Source of the DNA: Halospeciosus flavus | GTDB taxonomy: Archaea; Halobacteriota; Halobacteria; Halobacteriales; Halobacteriaceae | Assembly (NCBI RefSeq): GCF_029814175.1 | Contig: NZ_CP122312.1 | Coordinates: 682,001-746,000, forward strand | Reading direction: 5' to 3' | DNA length: 64,000 nucleotides | Shown here: piece after piece, positions 1-9,762 of the stretch | Layout: the number at the start of each line of letters is the position of its first letter | How positions within the stretch are numbered: position 1 is the first letter of the stretch | The notes under the pieces: generated by a model | Database searches by the model: none | The model's input: only the letters and a program-made list of their open reading frames with translations | What the model was told of the DNA's origin: nothing | Position numbers and translations under genes: made by a program

Positions 1-69
1 CTAGTCAGTGCGGAAGTTGTCAGTGGTCGCTCGCACTGGATATTTGTACCGCGGGCGTGCAGACCCGGT

Positions 70-360
70 ATGGTCCCGTCGCCCGTCGCCGTCCTTCGTG
101 CGGTTGTCCACCGCGCCGTCCTGCCCGTTCGCCGCCGTGTCCGGCCGTATCTCTCCCAGACAGAGGGGCCGTCGGCCCCGCTCCTGTACCAACTGCTCGG
201 ACTCGTCGGTGGATTGGTCGGCTTCCTCGTGTACGCGGCGACTGCGGTGGCCGGTATCGCCGTCACCGCACTCTACACACTCTGTTACCCGGTTCTACGA
301 ATCGGCGAGCGAGTCGTCAACGCGGTCCGGTCGCGAGTTGCCAGACTCCGTGATCGCTGA
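70..360 (+). CDS. small membrane protein of unknown function
   Basis: The reading frame encodes 96 residues. The first 30 are basic (RAVVHRAVLPVRRRVRPYL), followed by one long or two short hydrophobic segments at about residues 38-75 rich in Gly/Leu/Val, then a basic Arg-rich tail. A TATA-like stretch (ggatattt, 38-45) lies about 27 bp before the start codon, as expected for a leaderless haloarchaeal transcript, which supports this start. I do not recognise the family. It faces the 3' end of the pentapeptide gene, with a short GC-rich gap between them. Confidence 0.55.
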   Translation: MVPSPVAVLRAVVHRAVLPVRRRVRPYLSQTEGPSAPLLYQLLGLVGGLVGFLVYAATAVAGIAVTALYTLCYPVLRIGERVVNAVRSRVARLRDR

Positions 361-535
361 GAAGGGGGAGAACCGCCGACGGGGGAGACCCGAACGGCGG
401 CGCCGGGTTCCGATGGGCGGCGAGTGCGTGGCGAACCGGAGGCGCGCTCCGGTGGCCACGAGACGTTTCGAAGGGCCGACACTTATCGATGGTGGCGGCG
501 AGGGTCCGACACCCTCGCCCCTACCTCACCGCCCT

Positions 536-2350
536 TCAGCGGTGGACCGCCCGCGTCAGGGTGAAGAGGAACAGCGCGATGAGGAGCGCGCCGACCACGG
601 CCTCCGCGACGCCGACGAGACGGATCGGCCACGTCGGGAGCGCGGCCGCCGGTGGGTGGTGGAGTCCAGTGAACGACTCCCCACTTAGGAGGATGTAGCT
701 GAACGGACCCGGGGCCTCTGGGTACGGTGCTGAGAGACCGGCAAGCGAGTAGAGTACCCAGTAGATGCCGGCGAAGAGACCGATGATGCCAAGCATCACC
801 GCGAGGAGGCGGTGTGGGTTCTCGGTGTACTCACACACCACGTCGAACGAGCGGTTGAACACCTCTTTGACGCCGGCGACGATTCGCTCTTTCGTGGAGT
901 CGCTGTTTCGGCGTCGAACGGCGTGGCGGTCGCCGCGAGCGCGCATCTCGCGGACGAAGAACCCCGACTCCGCGCGGTTGTCACCGATCATGTCCGCACC
1001 GCTCTTGGCCTTCGTGTAGGTGAGTTCCTCCTCGCGGGGGTCGAGGTCCGCGGGTTCGACGCTCGTCTCGACGCCGAAGTTGTGAATCTCGTAGTCGGGT
1101 TCTAGGGCGGGCCGAAAGGAGGTGAAGTCGAACTCCCGGAAGGCAGTCGTGACGAAGCGCATGTAGTCGATAGGCGACTGCTCGGAGGTCTCGGCCTGGA
1201 CCGAGATGGACCCGACCACGGCGTCTCGAAAGTCGAAGAGGATGTGGCCCTTCGTCGGTTGGGCGAGGGTCCCGCCGTCGAGTGACGTCCGCTCGCAGGA
1301 GACGAGGACCCCCTCGCCAGCGGCGCGCGGGTTGAACTCGAAGCGTTCGCCACACTGCGCGTCGTCGAGTCGGAGGTCGCCCATCAGGAGGGAGTCACGG
1401 AAGTCGACCAGTTCCTCGAAGCGGGCCTGTGAGAAGTCGCCCCCGTCCTCGAAGTCGACGCCCGTGAAGTCGAGGAACCCCTCGGCGACGGAGTCCTCGA
1501 AGGTGGGCGCCGTCTCGAACGTAGCCGGTCCGTAGGCGGAGTGGATGTCTTCGGTCCCGAACGTGGCCGGGCCGTCGAAGCGGACGGAGTCGAAGACGGT
1601 CGCGTCCGTGAAGCGAGCGTCCGCGAAACTCGCGATATCGGCGAAGCTCGCGGACGTGAACAACGCCCGGTAGCGGAACTCTGACCCGCGGAAGAACGCC
1701 CGCCCCTCGAACTGGGTCCCGGTGAACTTCGCGTTTGAGCGGAACGTCGTCCCCGTGAAGATGGCGTCGTCGTCGAACGTCGTGCCGTTATTGAACGCCG
1801 CGGTGTGTTCGAACCCCGCCCGGGAGAACACCCCTCGACCCGAGAACCGGGCCGTACTCGCGCTCATGACGCCGTCGAACGCACAGTCGTAACAGATCAG
1901 ATCCGAGTCGAATCGCGCACTGTCGAGTTCGAAGCGACTCCGGAAGTAGCTGTGCGAGAAGTCGAGCTGGTCGACGACGTGGGCGTCCTGGAGACGGACC
2001 TTCCCCTCGAACGTACAGTGACGGAAGTTGATGGGGAGGGCGTTCGTCGAGTTGATCTTCCGATCCCGGAGATCGAGTTCACCGAAGGTCGCGCCGACGA
2101 ACTCGTTTCGGGTGTCCGAGTCGCTCTCGACGGCCGCGATGAGTTCCGCACGGACCTGTCGGTCGCGGATGCCGAGTTCCGAGCGGTGGGCGGTCGAGAG
2201 GTGAAACACACAGTACTCCTCGCCTTCGACGGCGTCGTGCGGGCACTCCCACGGTTCGTCCCGCTCGAGGCTGGCGTCCTCGGAGACCAACTCTGACTCC
2301 CCCGGTTCGAAGCGATACTGGCAGTTCCCAGCAGTTTTTATTCGATCCAT
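536..2350 (-). CDS. pentapeptide-repeat protein with C-terminal two-helix membrane module
   Basis: From the ATG at 2350 the protein has about 604 residues; an upstream in-frame ATG at 2443 is less likely because the Cys motif that starts the haloarchaeal family (NCQYRF) follows the 2350 start closely. The N-terminus has a Cys/His cluster (WECPHD and YCVFHL), possibly a metal site. Residues ~90-360 are pentapeptide repeats of the A(D/N)LxF type, here with many Phe at the central position (ATFGELDLRD, ARFDSDLICYD), predicted to fold as a right-handed beta-helix. The C-terminus has a hydrophobic helix (LLAVMLGIIGLFAGIYWVL), a loop with SYILLSGESFTG, and a second helix ending at the terminus. This TM-loop-TM layout resembles an ion-channel pore, but the K+ filter GYGD is absent. 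It shares a promoter region with the divergent MFS gene. Confidence 0.8.
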   Translation of the reverse strand: MDRIKTAGNCQYRFEPGESELVSEDASLERDEPWECPHDAVEGEEYCVFHLSTAHRSELGIRDRQVRAELIAAVESDSDTRNEFVGATFGELDLRDRKINSTNALPINFRHCTFEGKVRLQDAHVVDQLDFSHSYFRSRFELDSARFDSDLICYDCAFDGVMSASTARFSGRGVFSRAGFEHTAAFNNGTTFDDDAIFTGTTFRSNAKFTGTQFEGRAFFRGSEFRYRALFTSASFADIASFADARFTDATVFDSVRFDGPATFGTEDIHSAYGPATFETAPTFEDSVAEGFLDFTGVDFEDGGDFSQARFEELVDFRDSLLMGDLRLDDAQCGERFEFNPRAAGEGVLVSCERTSLDGGTLAQPTKGHILFDFRDAVVGSISVQAETSEQSPIDYMRFVTTAFREFDFTSFRPALEPDYEIHNFGVETSVEPADLDPREEELTYTKAKSGADMIGDNRAESGFFVREMRARGDRHAVRRRNSDSTKERIVAGVKEVFNRSFDVVCEYTENPHRLLAVMLGIIGLFAGIYWVLYSLAGLSAPYPEAPGPFSYILLSGESFTGLHHPPAAALPTWPIRLVGVAEAVVGALLIALFLFTLTRAVHR

Positions 2351-2442
2351 TCGATTTAATTCACCATAATAGTCCTGTGCATTATAGTGGTTCTGGCGGG
2401 CGAGCGAAAGGTTCGTGGGGACTGCTCGCATGCGACGACTCA

Positions 2443-3741
2443 ATGGGGGTCCGCTCGACCGTCCGGCAGTTCTTCGCGTTAGAACGCGATGTCCTCGTTC
2501 TCTCGGTGGCGATGTTCGCGTTCAGCCTCGCCTACCAGATGACTGGCCGGTACATGGCGAAGTACCTCTCGGTCCTGGGTGCTACAGCGTTCGTCGTCGG
2601 GATCTACGTGAGCTTCGGGAATCTCCTCGGTGCGCTCTATCCCTACCCGGGCGGGGCGCTCTCGGACAGACTCGGGACACGGAGTTCGCTCACACTCTTC
2701 GGCGCGGTCTCGACGGTCGGCTTCGTCTTGTGGGCCGTCGCACCGCTTGCTGGGACCATCTCGATTTTGGGATACGGCTTCCCCGCGTGGGCGCTCGTCT
2801 TTCTCGGACTCGCGTTCGTCCAGGCGTGGAAGTCGTTGGGGTTGGGCGCGACGTTCGCGCTCGTCAAACAGAGCGCACCCGAGGGGCGACTCGCGACCGG
2901 GTTCGCGAGTACCGAAGTGTTCCGTCGCGTTGGATTTCTCGTCGGGCCGGTCCTCGCTGGACTCCTCGTCGCCGCCGCACCTTCGTTCACGCGTGGCTTT
3001 CAGGTCGTCCTCGTCGTCGGCGCCGTCGTCGCACTCGGCGCAACGGCCATCCAGCATACTCTCTACGAGTCGGAGGCTGACACGGTCGGAAAGTCCTTCG
3101 AGGGCGTCTCGTCGATCATCGACGACCTGCGGGCGCTCCCGTCGGAGCTCCGGCCGCTGCTCGTCGCTGATACGTTCGTCCGGTTCGCCAATGGCATGGC
3201 CTACGAGTTCTTCGTGCTCGTGGTCGTCGACTATCTCGCGGTCGGGACGACGCTGTTCGGTGTTCGTTTCTCCCCGGAGGCGTACTTCGGTCTCCTGCTC
3301 GGCGTCGAGATGGTCGTCGCGCTGCTCGTGATGGTCCCTAGCGCTCGTCTCGCCGACGCGTGGGGGCTGAAGCCGGTCGTCGCCGCGGGATTCGCCGTCT
3401 ACGCCGTCTTCCCCCTCTTGCTCGTCAACGCCCCGAAATCGGCACTCGTCCTCGCGGGTCTGTTCGCCTTCTCGGGGCTGCGCTTTGCCGGTCTTCCCGC
3501 ACACAAGGCACTCGTCGTCGGGCCTGCGACGGCCGAAACTGGTGGGCGGGTCACGGGCACCTACTACCTCGTCCGAAACATCCTCACGATTCCGAGCGCC
3601 GCACTCGGTGGCTGGCTCTACCACGCCTACTCGCCACAGCTCGCCTTCACGCTCGCGACGGTCGTCGGGTTGCTCGGTGTCGGCTACTTTGTCGTCTTCG
3701 GCGAGCGCTTCGAGCAAGAAGGTGGCCGCGTTAGCCCGTGA
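2443..3741 (+). CDS. MFS transporter
   Basis: The protein has 432 residues from the ATG at 2443, with about 12 hydrophobic segments. The MFS loop 2-3 signature is visible as GGALSDRLGTR, and a matching half-signature occurs in the second half (SARLADAWGLK). A longer frame begins at 2377, but its first 22 residues are polar and atypical, so the internal Met followed by GVRSTVRQFF is preferred. The substrate cannot be told from sequence. The 3' end overlaps the convergent exchanger gene by 11 bp. An upstream AT-rich region (2351-2400) probably holds promoters for both divergent genes. Confidence 0.85.
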   Translation: MGVRSTVRQFFALERDVLVLSVAMFAFSLAYQMTGRYMAKYLSVLGATAFVVGIYVSFGNLLGALYPYPGGALSDRLGTRSSLTLFGAVSTVGFVLWAVAPLAGTISILGYGFPAWALVFLGLAFVQAWKSLGLGATFALVKQSAPEGRLATGFASTEVFRRVGFLVGPVLAGLLVAAAPSFTRGFQVVLVVGAVVALGATAIQHTLYESEADTVGKSFEGVSSIIDDLRALPSELRPLLVADTFVRFANGMAYEFFVLVVVDYLAVGTTLFGVRFSPEAYFGLLLGVEMVVALLVMVPSARLADAWGLKPVVAAGFAVYAVFPLLLVNAPKSALVLAGLFAFSGLRFAGLPAHKALVVGPATAETGGRVTGTYYLVRNILTIPSAALGGWLYHAYSPQLAFTLATVVGLLGVGYFVVFGERFEQEGGRVSP

Positions 3742-4777
3742 GGACGACGTTCGTCGCACCGGTACTCTCGGCGACCATCCACACGACGAACCCCACGTAG
3801 ATAGCGAGGAGGAGTCCGGCTTCGTGTCGTGAGAGTGCGAGTTCGGTCCGCATCGCGGTGAAGACGATTACCGTCGCGCCGACGAGGAACGCGAACATCG
3901 GGACGGCCCGCGAGAAGTTGACGACGGTCGTCCCCGCGAGCAGGACGCCCGCCGGGACGGCGACGAGCAGGTCGAAGACGTTGCTCCCGAAGACGTTCGC
4001 AAGGCTGACCGCGTCGCCTTCGGGGCCACCGCCATCACCGTTCTCGCCCCTCGCCGCCCGGACGCTGACCAGCGCGTCGGGGAGGCTCGTCCCCGCCGCG
4101 ATGACGGTCAGCCCCCAGAGGAACGGGGACGTCCCGAAATACGTGCCGAGTGCGAGCGCCGCGCGGACGAGTCCCTCGACGCCGACGAGGATGAGCGCCA
4201 GACTCCCCACGAGGATGGCCCACTGCTTCGTCGCCGAGACACCGGTGGTGTCGACTGCGGTCCGCTGGTCGCGGGTGTCCTGGGCCTGGATAAAGACATA
4301 CAGTCCATAGAGTGCAATCGGGATCAGTGCCAGCGCGCGGGTGAGGTGCCCGCGGATGACCCCTGGCGTGTCCAGGACGGGATTGTAGATGGCGGCGAAC
4401 GCGAAGGTGACGAGAAGGGTCGCGACCGCGAGCATGTAGAACTGTGCCTCCTTGTAGACGAGATCGCGGTTCGCACCAAGCGACCCCGGTGCAGCTAATG
4501 TCGACGCCGCCGGAATGACGAGAACGTTGAACACTGCGGAACCGACGATGGCTGCGACGCCGAGTTCGAACTCGCCGTGGAGAACGACCGCGAGTGTCGT
4601 ACTGGAGAGTTCGGGGAAACTCGACCCCACCGCGGCGACGACGGCTCCCTGGACGACCGCGGGAAGTCCGTAGTAGGTTGCGAGGCGGTCCGCGGCATCT
4701 TCGAGGTGAGACGCCCCGACCCAGACGACGCCGGTCGCGCCGACGGCGAGGGCCAGCAGCGAGAGCAGACGGAACAC
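3731..4777 (-). CDS. sodium/calcium exchanger family (CaCA) membrane protein
   Basis: The 348-residue integral membrane protein carries the two alpha repeats that define CaCA exchangers: GSSFPE at about residues 51-56 followed by GSAVFN, and GTSLPD at about 228-233 followed by GSNVFD at about 263-268. The acidic residues in these motifs bind Ca2+ in structurally known members. The two halves are separated by a polar loop around residues 165-180. It probably extrudes Ca2+ in exchange for Na+ or H+. Its 3' end overlaps the MFS gene tail to tail. Confidence 0.88.
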   Translation of the reverse strand: MFRLLSLLALAVGATGVVWVGASHLEDAADRLATYYGLPAVVQGAVVAAVGSSFPELSSTTLAVVLHGEFELGVAAIVGSAVFNVLVIPAASTLAAPGSLGANRDLVYKEAQFYMLAVATLLVTFAFAAIYNPVLDTPGVIRGHLTRALALIPIALYGLYVFIQAQDTRDQRTAVDTTGVSATKQWAILVGSLALILVGVEGLVRAALALGTYFGTSPFLWGLTVIAAGTSLPDALVSVRAARGENGDGGGPEGDAVSLANVFGSNVFDLLVAVPAGVLLAGTTVVNFSRAVPMFAFLVGATVIVFTAMRTELALSRHEAGLLLAIYVGFVVWMVAESTGATNVVLTG

Positions 4778-4925
4778 GAGGCGTGCTTACAGCGGGTACC
4801 GTGAGAAGATTCCGGCCCGCAGGGAGAGTCCCGTGTCTCAGTTGTGTGTCGTCCGTCTCAGCAGTGTCGACGTGTCCCTTGCTGGCGACGGCAGGTCTTT
4901 CACGACCGACGGCGACCCCCGAAGT

Positions 4926-6087
4926 ATGGAACTCACCGACCGCGTCACCGGCATCGAGGCCTCGAAGATCCGCGAGATGTTCGACTTAGCGGAGGAAGCC
5001 GAGGGGGACCTCGTCCGCCTCGAAGTCGGTGAACCGGACTTCGACACGCCCGAGCACGTCGTCGACGCGGCCACCCGTGCCGCCCGCGAAGGCGAGACAC
5101 ACTACACCGCCAACGCCGGTCTCCCCGAGCTCCGCGCGGCCATCGCCGACTCGCTGGCCACGGACCGCGACGTCCACGTCGACCCCGACACGGAGGTCTG
5201 TGTGACTGCCGGCGGGATGGAGGCACTTCACCTAACGCTCCTCTGTGTAGCTAGCGATGGTGACGAGGTCGTCGTCCCTTCCCCGCTGTGGCCCAACTAC
5301 TTCGCGCAGGCCCGACTCGCCGACGCAACCCCGGTTGAGGTCCCCCTCCCCGAAGAGACTGGCTACGCCCTCGACGCCGACCGCATCATCGAGGCGATCA
5401 ACGACGATACGGCTGCGGTGATGTTGAACTCGCCGTCGAACCCTACGGGCCGTGTCCACGATCCTGCGGACCTTCGGGCCGTCGTCGAGGCCGCCGCCGA
5501 CCACGACGCCTACGTCGTCGCCGACGAGGTCTACATGGGCCTGACGTACGACGTCGACCCGGCGAGTGTTGCGTCGCTCGTCGACACCGACAACGTCGTC
5601 CTCATCGACTCTTGTTCGAAGCGCTACGCCATGACCGGGTGGCGTATCGGCTGGCTCGCCGGCCCCGAGGAGGTGGTGTCGGCCGCGACTAAGATTCACG
5701 AGAGCACGAGTTCCTGTGCGTCGAGTGTCTCCCAGCACGCCGCAATCGCCGCGCTGACGGGACCCGACGAGGTCCGCGAGGAGATGCAGGCGGCGTTCGC
5801 CGAGCGTCGCGACCTCGTCGCCGAGCGTATCGACGCTATCGAGGGGAGTCACCTGCCCGCCGCTCGAAGGTGCCTTCTACGCCTTCGTCGACGTGAGTGA
5901 GTTGGGTGCCGGCGACAGTTTCGAGGTCGCGAAACGACTCCTCGACGAGTACGGCGTGGTCACGGCGCCCGGCGTCGGCTTCGGCGAGGCCGGCGAGGGG
6001 AGTCTCCGTATCAGCTACGCCAACAGTACAGAACGGCTAGCAGAGGGGATGGACCGCTTCGCCGACTTCGTCGCGGAGGTGCGCTAG
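4926..6087 (+). pseudogene. PLP-dependent class I/II aminotransferase, frameshifted near the 3' end
   Basis: The ATG at 4926 opens a frame with classic fold-type I motifs: NSPSNPTG (~168-175), DEVY (~200-203) and the PLP lysine in SCSKRYAMTGWRIGW (~K232). The frame runs to a stop at 5900, but the expected C-terminus (EGAFYAFVDV onward) continues in the next frame to the stop at 6087. One extra base near 5847-5851 (in gggagtcacctgcc) explains this: removing the t restores EGSTCPPLEGAFY and a 386-residue protein of normal length. Either a sequencing error or a real inactivating mutation is possible. The repaired gene abuts the SDR start at 6088, suggesting an operon. Confidence 0.85.
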
Positions 6088-6834
6088 ATGGCGAGTGTGA
6101 TTGTCACGGGTTCCTCGCGGGGGATCGGTCGTGGCGTCGCACTCCGCTTCGCCCGCGACGGCTACGACGTCGCCGTCAACTACGTCCAGTCGGCCGACGC
6201 GGCTGGGGCGCTCGTCGATACCATCGAGACCGACGTCGAGACGGACGCCGAGGCTATCGCCGTCCAGGCGGACGTTGGTGACCCGGAGGATGCCGAGCGC
6301 CTCGTCGACGAGACCATCGACGCCTTCGGCGACGTCACCCACGTCGTCAACAACGCGGGCATCGACCAGCACGTCTACACCGAGGATCTGTCCCCCAAGG
6401 ATTTCGACCGGGTGATGGACACGAACGTCAACGGCGCGTTCAACGTGACGAAATTCGCGCTACCGTACTTGCGTGAGGCCGCCGAGTCGGGTGCCGACCC
6501 CTCGGTCACGAACGTCTCCTCGATTCTCGCACATACGGGCGCGCCAATCGAGTGCCACTACGCGGCGTCGAAGGCCGGAATTTTGGGTCTGACCAAAAGT
6601 CACGCGAAGGATTTCGCACCGGAGATCCGGGTGAACGCCGTCGCGCCGGGCCACGTCGAGACCGACATGACGGCTGATCGGAGTGAGGAAGAACGAGCCG
6701 AGGAGATGGCCGGCATCCCGCTCGAACGATTCGGGCAACCCGAGGACATCGCCCAGGCCGTCGCCTACCTCCGGGACGCGACGTGGGTGACCGGCGAGAC
6801 GCTGAATGTCAACGGCGGGGAGTTGGTGCGCTAA
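6088..6834 (+). CDS. short-chain dehydrogenase/reductase (FabG-like)
   Basis: The 248-residue protein has the full SDR set: the Rossmann motif TGSSRGIG (7-14), NNAG (88-91), the catalytic Ser in NVSS (~144-145) and YAASK (Y158, K162). It ends in the usual NVNGGELVR. It is a soluble NAD(P)H-dependent oxidoreductase, perhaps a 3-oxoacyl reductase type; the substrate is not inferable. The start codon follows the aminotransferase stop directly (tag/atg), so the two are probably cotranscribed. Confidence 0.9.
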   Translation: MASVIVTGSSRGIGRGVALRFARDGYDVAVNYVQSADAAGALVDTIETDVETDAEAIAVQADVGDPEDAERLVDETIDAFGDVTHVVNNAGIDQHVYTEDLSPKDFDRVMDTNVNGAFNVTKFALPYLREAAESGADPSVTNVSSILAHTGAPIECHYAASKAGILGLTKSHAKDFAPEIRVNAVAPGHVETDMTADRSEEERAEEMAGIPLERFGQPEDIAQAVAYLRDATWVTGETLNVNGGELVR

Positions 6835-6942
6835 ACCGTTAGCGTCGATCAGACCAATCCCGATTTCCCACTTTTGCTCTCTGGTGTGCCACCCTCGTCG
6901 ACGGGAGCGGTTTCACGGCTGACGACGAGGCTGGAGACAGAT

Positions 6943-7520
6943 CCATAGATTGCAGCGCGGCAATCGCGCCGTCGAGACACGGCGATGAACGGTTTCGCGG
7001 GTTGTCGATCATCCCATAGGTTGGTCGGCACTCCGAAAGGAAGGTCGAAGCTGTGTCCAGAGCGACGACTCCACGGATAGTTGGAGACTTGTTGGGTCAC
7101 ACACGGCGGGCCAATCTGTACGGCTCACGGCGTTACACCACGACATCCGGTAGTACACGGATCGACCGCCTCGGCGTCGAATACTCTCAGGACAGACAAT
7201 TTCTCGAGGGGAATATCTCCATAGATTGCTCATATCTCGTGATTCGGGGCAATCTATGGAACTCTCAGAAAGGTGTTTGGTTGGGGATTCCTTGCTCTTT
7301 TCCGATCTCTATCTCGGCGTCTCGTGGCTGAGAACGGCCATTCGCCGTCGCGCCCATCACCCATCGGTGGATTCTCACTCCAGGCCGACTATTCTGCTCC
7401 AGTTCCACGTCCAGCACACGCTTCTTTCGGACCAATTCTCAACCTATGGATCGATCGAGAGCAGCCAAACGCGTCTCTCGGCGTCGGACTGACGGCGAAT
7501 CGGCGATCAGCAATCTATGG
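6943..7520. repeat. large imperfect inverted repeat with CCATAGATTGC boxes
   Basis: The box CCATAGATTGC occurs at 6943-6953 and 7219-7229, with a variant (ccataggttgg) at 7014-7024. Its reverse complement GCAATCTATGG occurs at 7249-7259 and 7510-7520, with a variant (caacctatgg) at 7440-7449. The outer and middle pairs share one centre (~7231), and the inner pair centres at 7239. Between the boxes the two arms also resemble each other, for example ccgaaaggaag at about 7036 against rc ccgaaagaag in the right arm. So two diverged copies lie head to head. Confidence 0.6.
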
Positions 7521-8343
7521 AGAAGAGCACTCTACGCGCCGTCAAGTAGCGCCGATGACCTGCGGTCACCGTGGGATGTATCGACGATGAGTCGTAGTTT
7601 CTCGCTCGTCGACGATGAAGACGGCATCAGTAGAGTCGACGGCGCGGACGTGATTATCTTCCTCAGAAGACACTCGAAATCAATATCCCCTTGCCGTTGA
7701 CTGTGACTAAGCATTCCCCTTCACTCGGCGGGCACAGTCCGAGACCAAATCGACGACTTCCCCGATCAACCACTGGTCAAGAGAATGCGACGGACATACT
7801 CGAATCCGGACCTCAAGCGCGCTGTAGAGACCCGTTCGTTGATTGCTGGGCGTTCGATTGGCGTCATAATCAGCTAAACCTCCCGGAAGAGACGTGCAAA
7901 GAACGATAACGGATCTGTTTAGGGATCTTCGCCATCCAGCGACGCAACCCAGGAGAGAGCCAGGAGGGGCCATTCACGGCACCGTCAAGCGACCGACCGT
8001 CTCTCGACAGCAAAGACACTCGCTCGCAGTCGGCGTCGATAATCCTCATAATCGGTCGCTGTCGTCCGGTTTTGGGTTCGGGATTCGTCGCTGATCCCGG
8101 CTACTCGTTCACCGTCTGTAGAGAACTGCACAGAGAGCCCCATTACGGGCGCTTTACGAGCAGTTCGCGTCGCCACAGTCGGGATCATAAAGTCCCCAGC
8201 CGGGTTCCTAGTCGAGTTCTAGATCCACTCCAGAGCCCTTCTTGCGGGACTATATCCCGATTATGAACATCGACGACGCACGCTACTCGTTGGAGAGCAT
8301 CCCTCGACGCCGTTCAATCCCTGAATCCGATTATGAGTCGACG

Positions 8344-8385
8344 GGAGAAAATCCACGACTGAAGTCGTGGGCTTTCTCCTTGAAT
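8344..8385 (-). repeat. solo IS605-type end hairpin
   Basis: Read on the minus strand this is nearly the same as the left end of the two MITEs at 18.7 and 23.06 kb: a ttcaaggagaaagcc block followed by a cacgact/agtcgtg hairpin. Here the flanking block is also mirrored (ggagaaa ... tttctcc), giving a long hairpin of about 17 bp per arm. No transposase gene or opposite end is nearby. Confidence 0.6.
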
Positions 8386-8508
8386 CTCTGTAATCCTCAG
8401 AAGTGTCTGCTCATCTCTCTCACCAGATGGTCGAGAACTAACGAGAGACATCAGTCTCCGGCAGACGCCACTACAAAGACTTCTGGATTCTACTATAGCG
8501 TCGAATCG

Positions 8509-9690
8509 CTACGAGGATTCCTCGATGTCGCCAGCAGCGTCTCCCTCCTCCGTGTCTTCGGTCGGTTCCTCCACGTCACTTGAGCGGAGGCCGTCGAAGA
8601 GTGCCGCAGTCCCATCCGCATTTGCCTCCATCTGTTGTGGTGGCTCGTAGACGACGAGCAAATCCTGTGTGACCGCGTAGAACTCCCCTGTATCGGAATC
8701 CTCGACGACACCGATATCCGAGTCGATAGCGAAGTCAACGAGATCCGCCAGCGTGTCAGCCGTCGCGTGCGGGCGATCGAGGACCGCGTCCGGCAGGTCG
8801 ACGCGGACGATCCATTCTTCGAACTCCGAGCGGTCGTCGGAGAACTCGAGGAGTTCACGCTCAGTCTCCGAGAGTGCGAGCTCCCCACGCCGTCGCGCGA
8901 GCCCGAGCACACTACTCCCGAGAAGCCCGAGAATCAAGAGGAGTGGGCCACCAACGCGCCACAGCGGTCCGTACGTTCGAGGGACGGAGACCATCTGTGT
9001 CGTCGTCGCCGATTCGCGGAAGGTCCCGCTCTCGCTCACGGTATAGGTCCCGTCACTGACGGAAAGCGAGAGCCGACGAGTGAACGCCAACTCGCTCGGT
9101 TCACCATTAACGGGCCCTTCGACAGCGGCGTCGACAGCGACGAACGTTTCGACGGTGCCCGGACTCCCGCCGAGACTATTCTGAATCGCTGCTCGGCGCT
9201 GGGCAACCTGTGTCGCATTGAGCGAAAACTCGATCGACGCTGCCTCACCCGGAGCAACTGTGACGGTCCGCTGATTGAGCGGCGTTCGATCCGCCCAGAA
9301 GACCGTATCGCCGTTGTCGCTAACCGACCGAATGACGAGTGTCGCATCGAGTGAGACTGACGCAGGGCCGTTCGCCGACGGGCCATAGCGGACGTCGAAC
9401 TGCCCGTTGAGTATTGGCGAGACCCCGACGAAGTACGTCGACCGGTTCGTTAGTTCCGTCCCGATGGGGAAGACCGGGTTCTCGCGCGTGACCGTCGCAG
9501 AGTGGTCGAAATCACCAGCGACAGACCACCACTCGACGGTCTGTTGTTGCTGTGTCGTCCCGGGATCGACGTACGCGACGGCCGTCGCATAACCCCCGGC
9601 CGCCGTGCAGACGAGCAAAACGACGAACAGGATACTGAACCAAGATGCAGCAATTGCCCGCAGTCGAAGCCACTGAGAGTCCCCCTCCAT
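8509..9690 (-). CDS. DUF5305-like membrane protein with large ectodomain
   Basis: The 393-residue protein has one N-terminal membrane helix (residues ~14-38), a ~200-residue extracellular beta-rich domain with few charged clusters, a second helix (~246-266, PLLLILGLLGSSVLGL) and an acidic cytoplasmic tail of ~125 residues ending in Glu/Asp repeats. This layout and its place next to a signal peptidase match haloarchaeal proteins annotated DUF5305. It is the last gene of the minus-strand run from 13686, 72 bp after the peptidase. The function is unknown; a docking or chaperone role for exported subunits is plausible but inferred. Confidence 0.7.
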   Translation of the reverse strand: MEGDSQWLRLRAIAASWFSILFVVLLVCTAAGGYATAVAYVDPGTTQQQQTVEWWSVAGDFDHSATVTRENPVFPIGTELTNRSTYFVGVSPILNGQFDVRYGPSANGPASVSLDATLVIRSVSDNGDTVFWADRTPLNQRTVTVAPGEAASIEFSLNATQVAQRRAAIQNSLGGSPGTVETFVAVDAAVEGPVNGEPSELAFTRRLSLSVSDGTYTVSESGTFRESATTTQMVSVPRTYGPLWRVGGPLLLILGLLGSSVLGLARRRGELALSETERELLEFSDDRSEFEEWIVRVDLPDAVLDRPHATADTLADLVDFAIDSDIGVVEDSDTGEFYAVTQDLLVVYEPPQQMEANADGTAALFDGLRSSDVEEPTEDTEEGDAAGDIEESS

Positions 9691-9762
9691 CGGTGTCGAC
9701 TGTGCAAGCGACCTGTATAGACCTGTTGATTCAGTGAATTGTGTCCGGAATGTCCCAGGCCC

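Larger units (their letters stand above)
6835..8508. other. gene-poor spacer at the edge of the island
   Basis: No open frame here resembles a protein I recognise, and base composition is visibly lower in GC than the neighbouring genes. The stretch contains a large imperfect inverted repeat (6943-7520, listed separately), a solo IS605-type end hairpin (8344-8385) and short repeats such as ccgattatga near 8256 and 8327. It looks like decayed mobile or integrated DNA. Confidence 0.6.
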
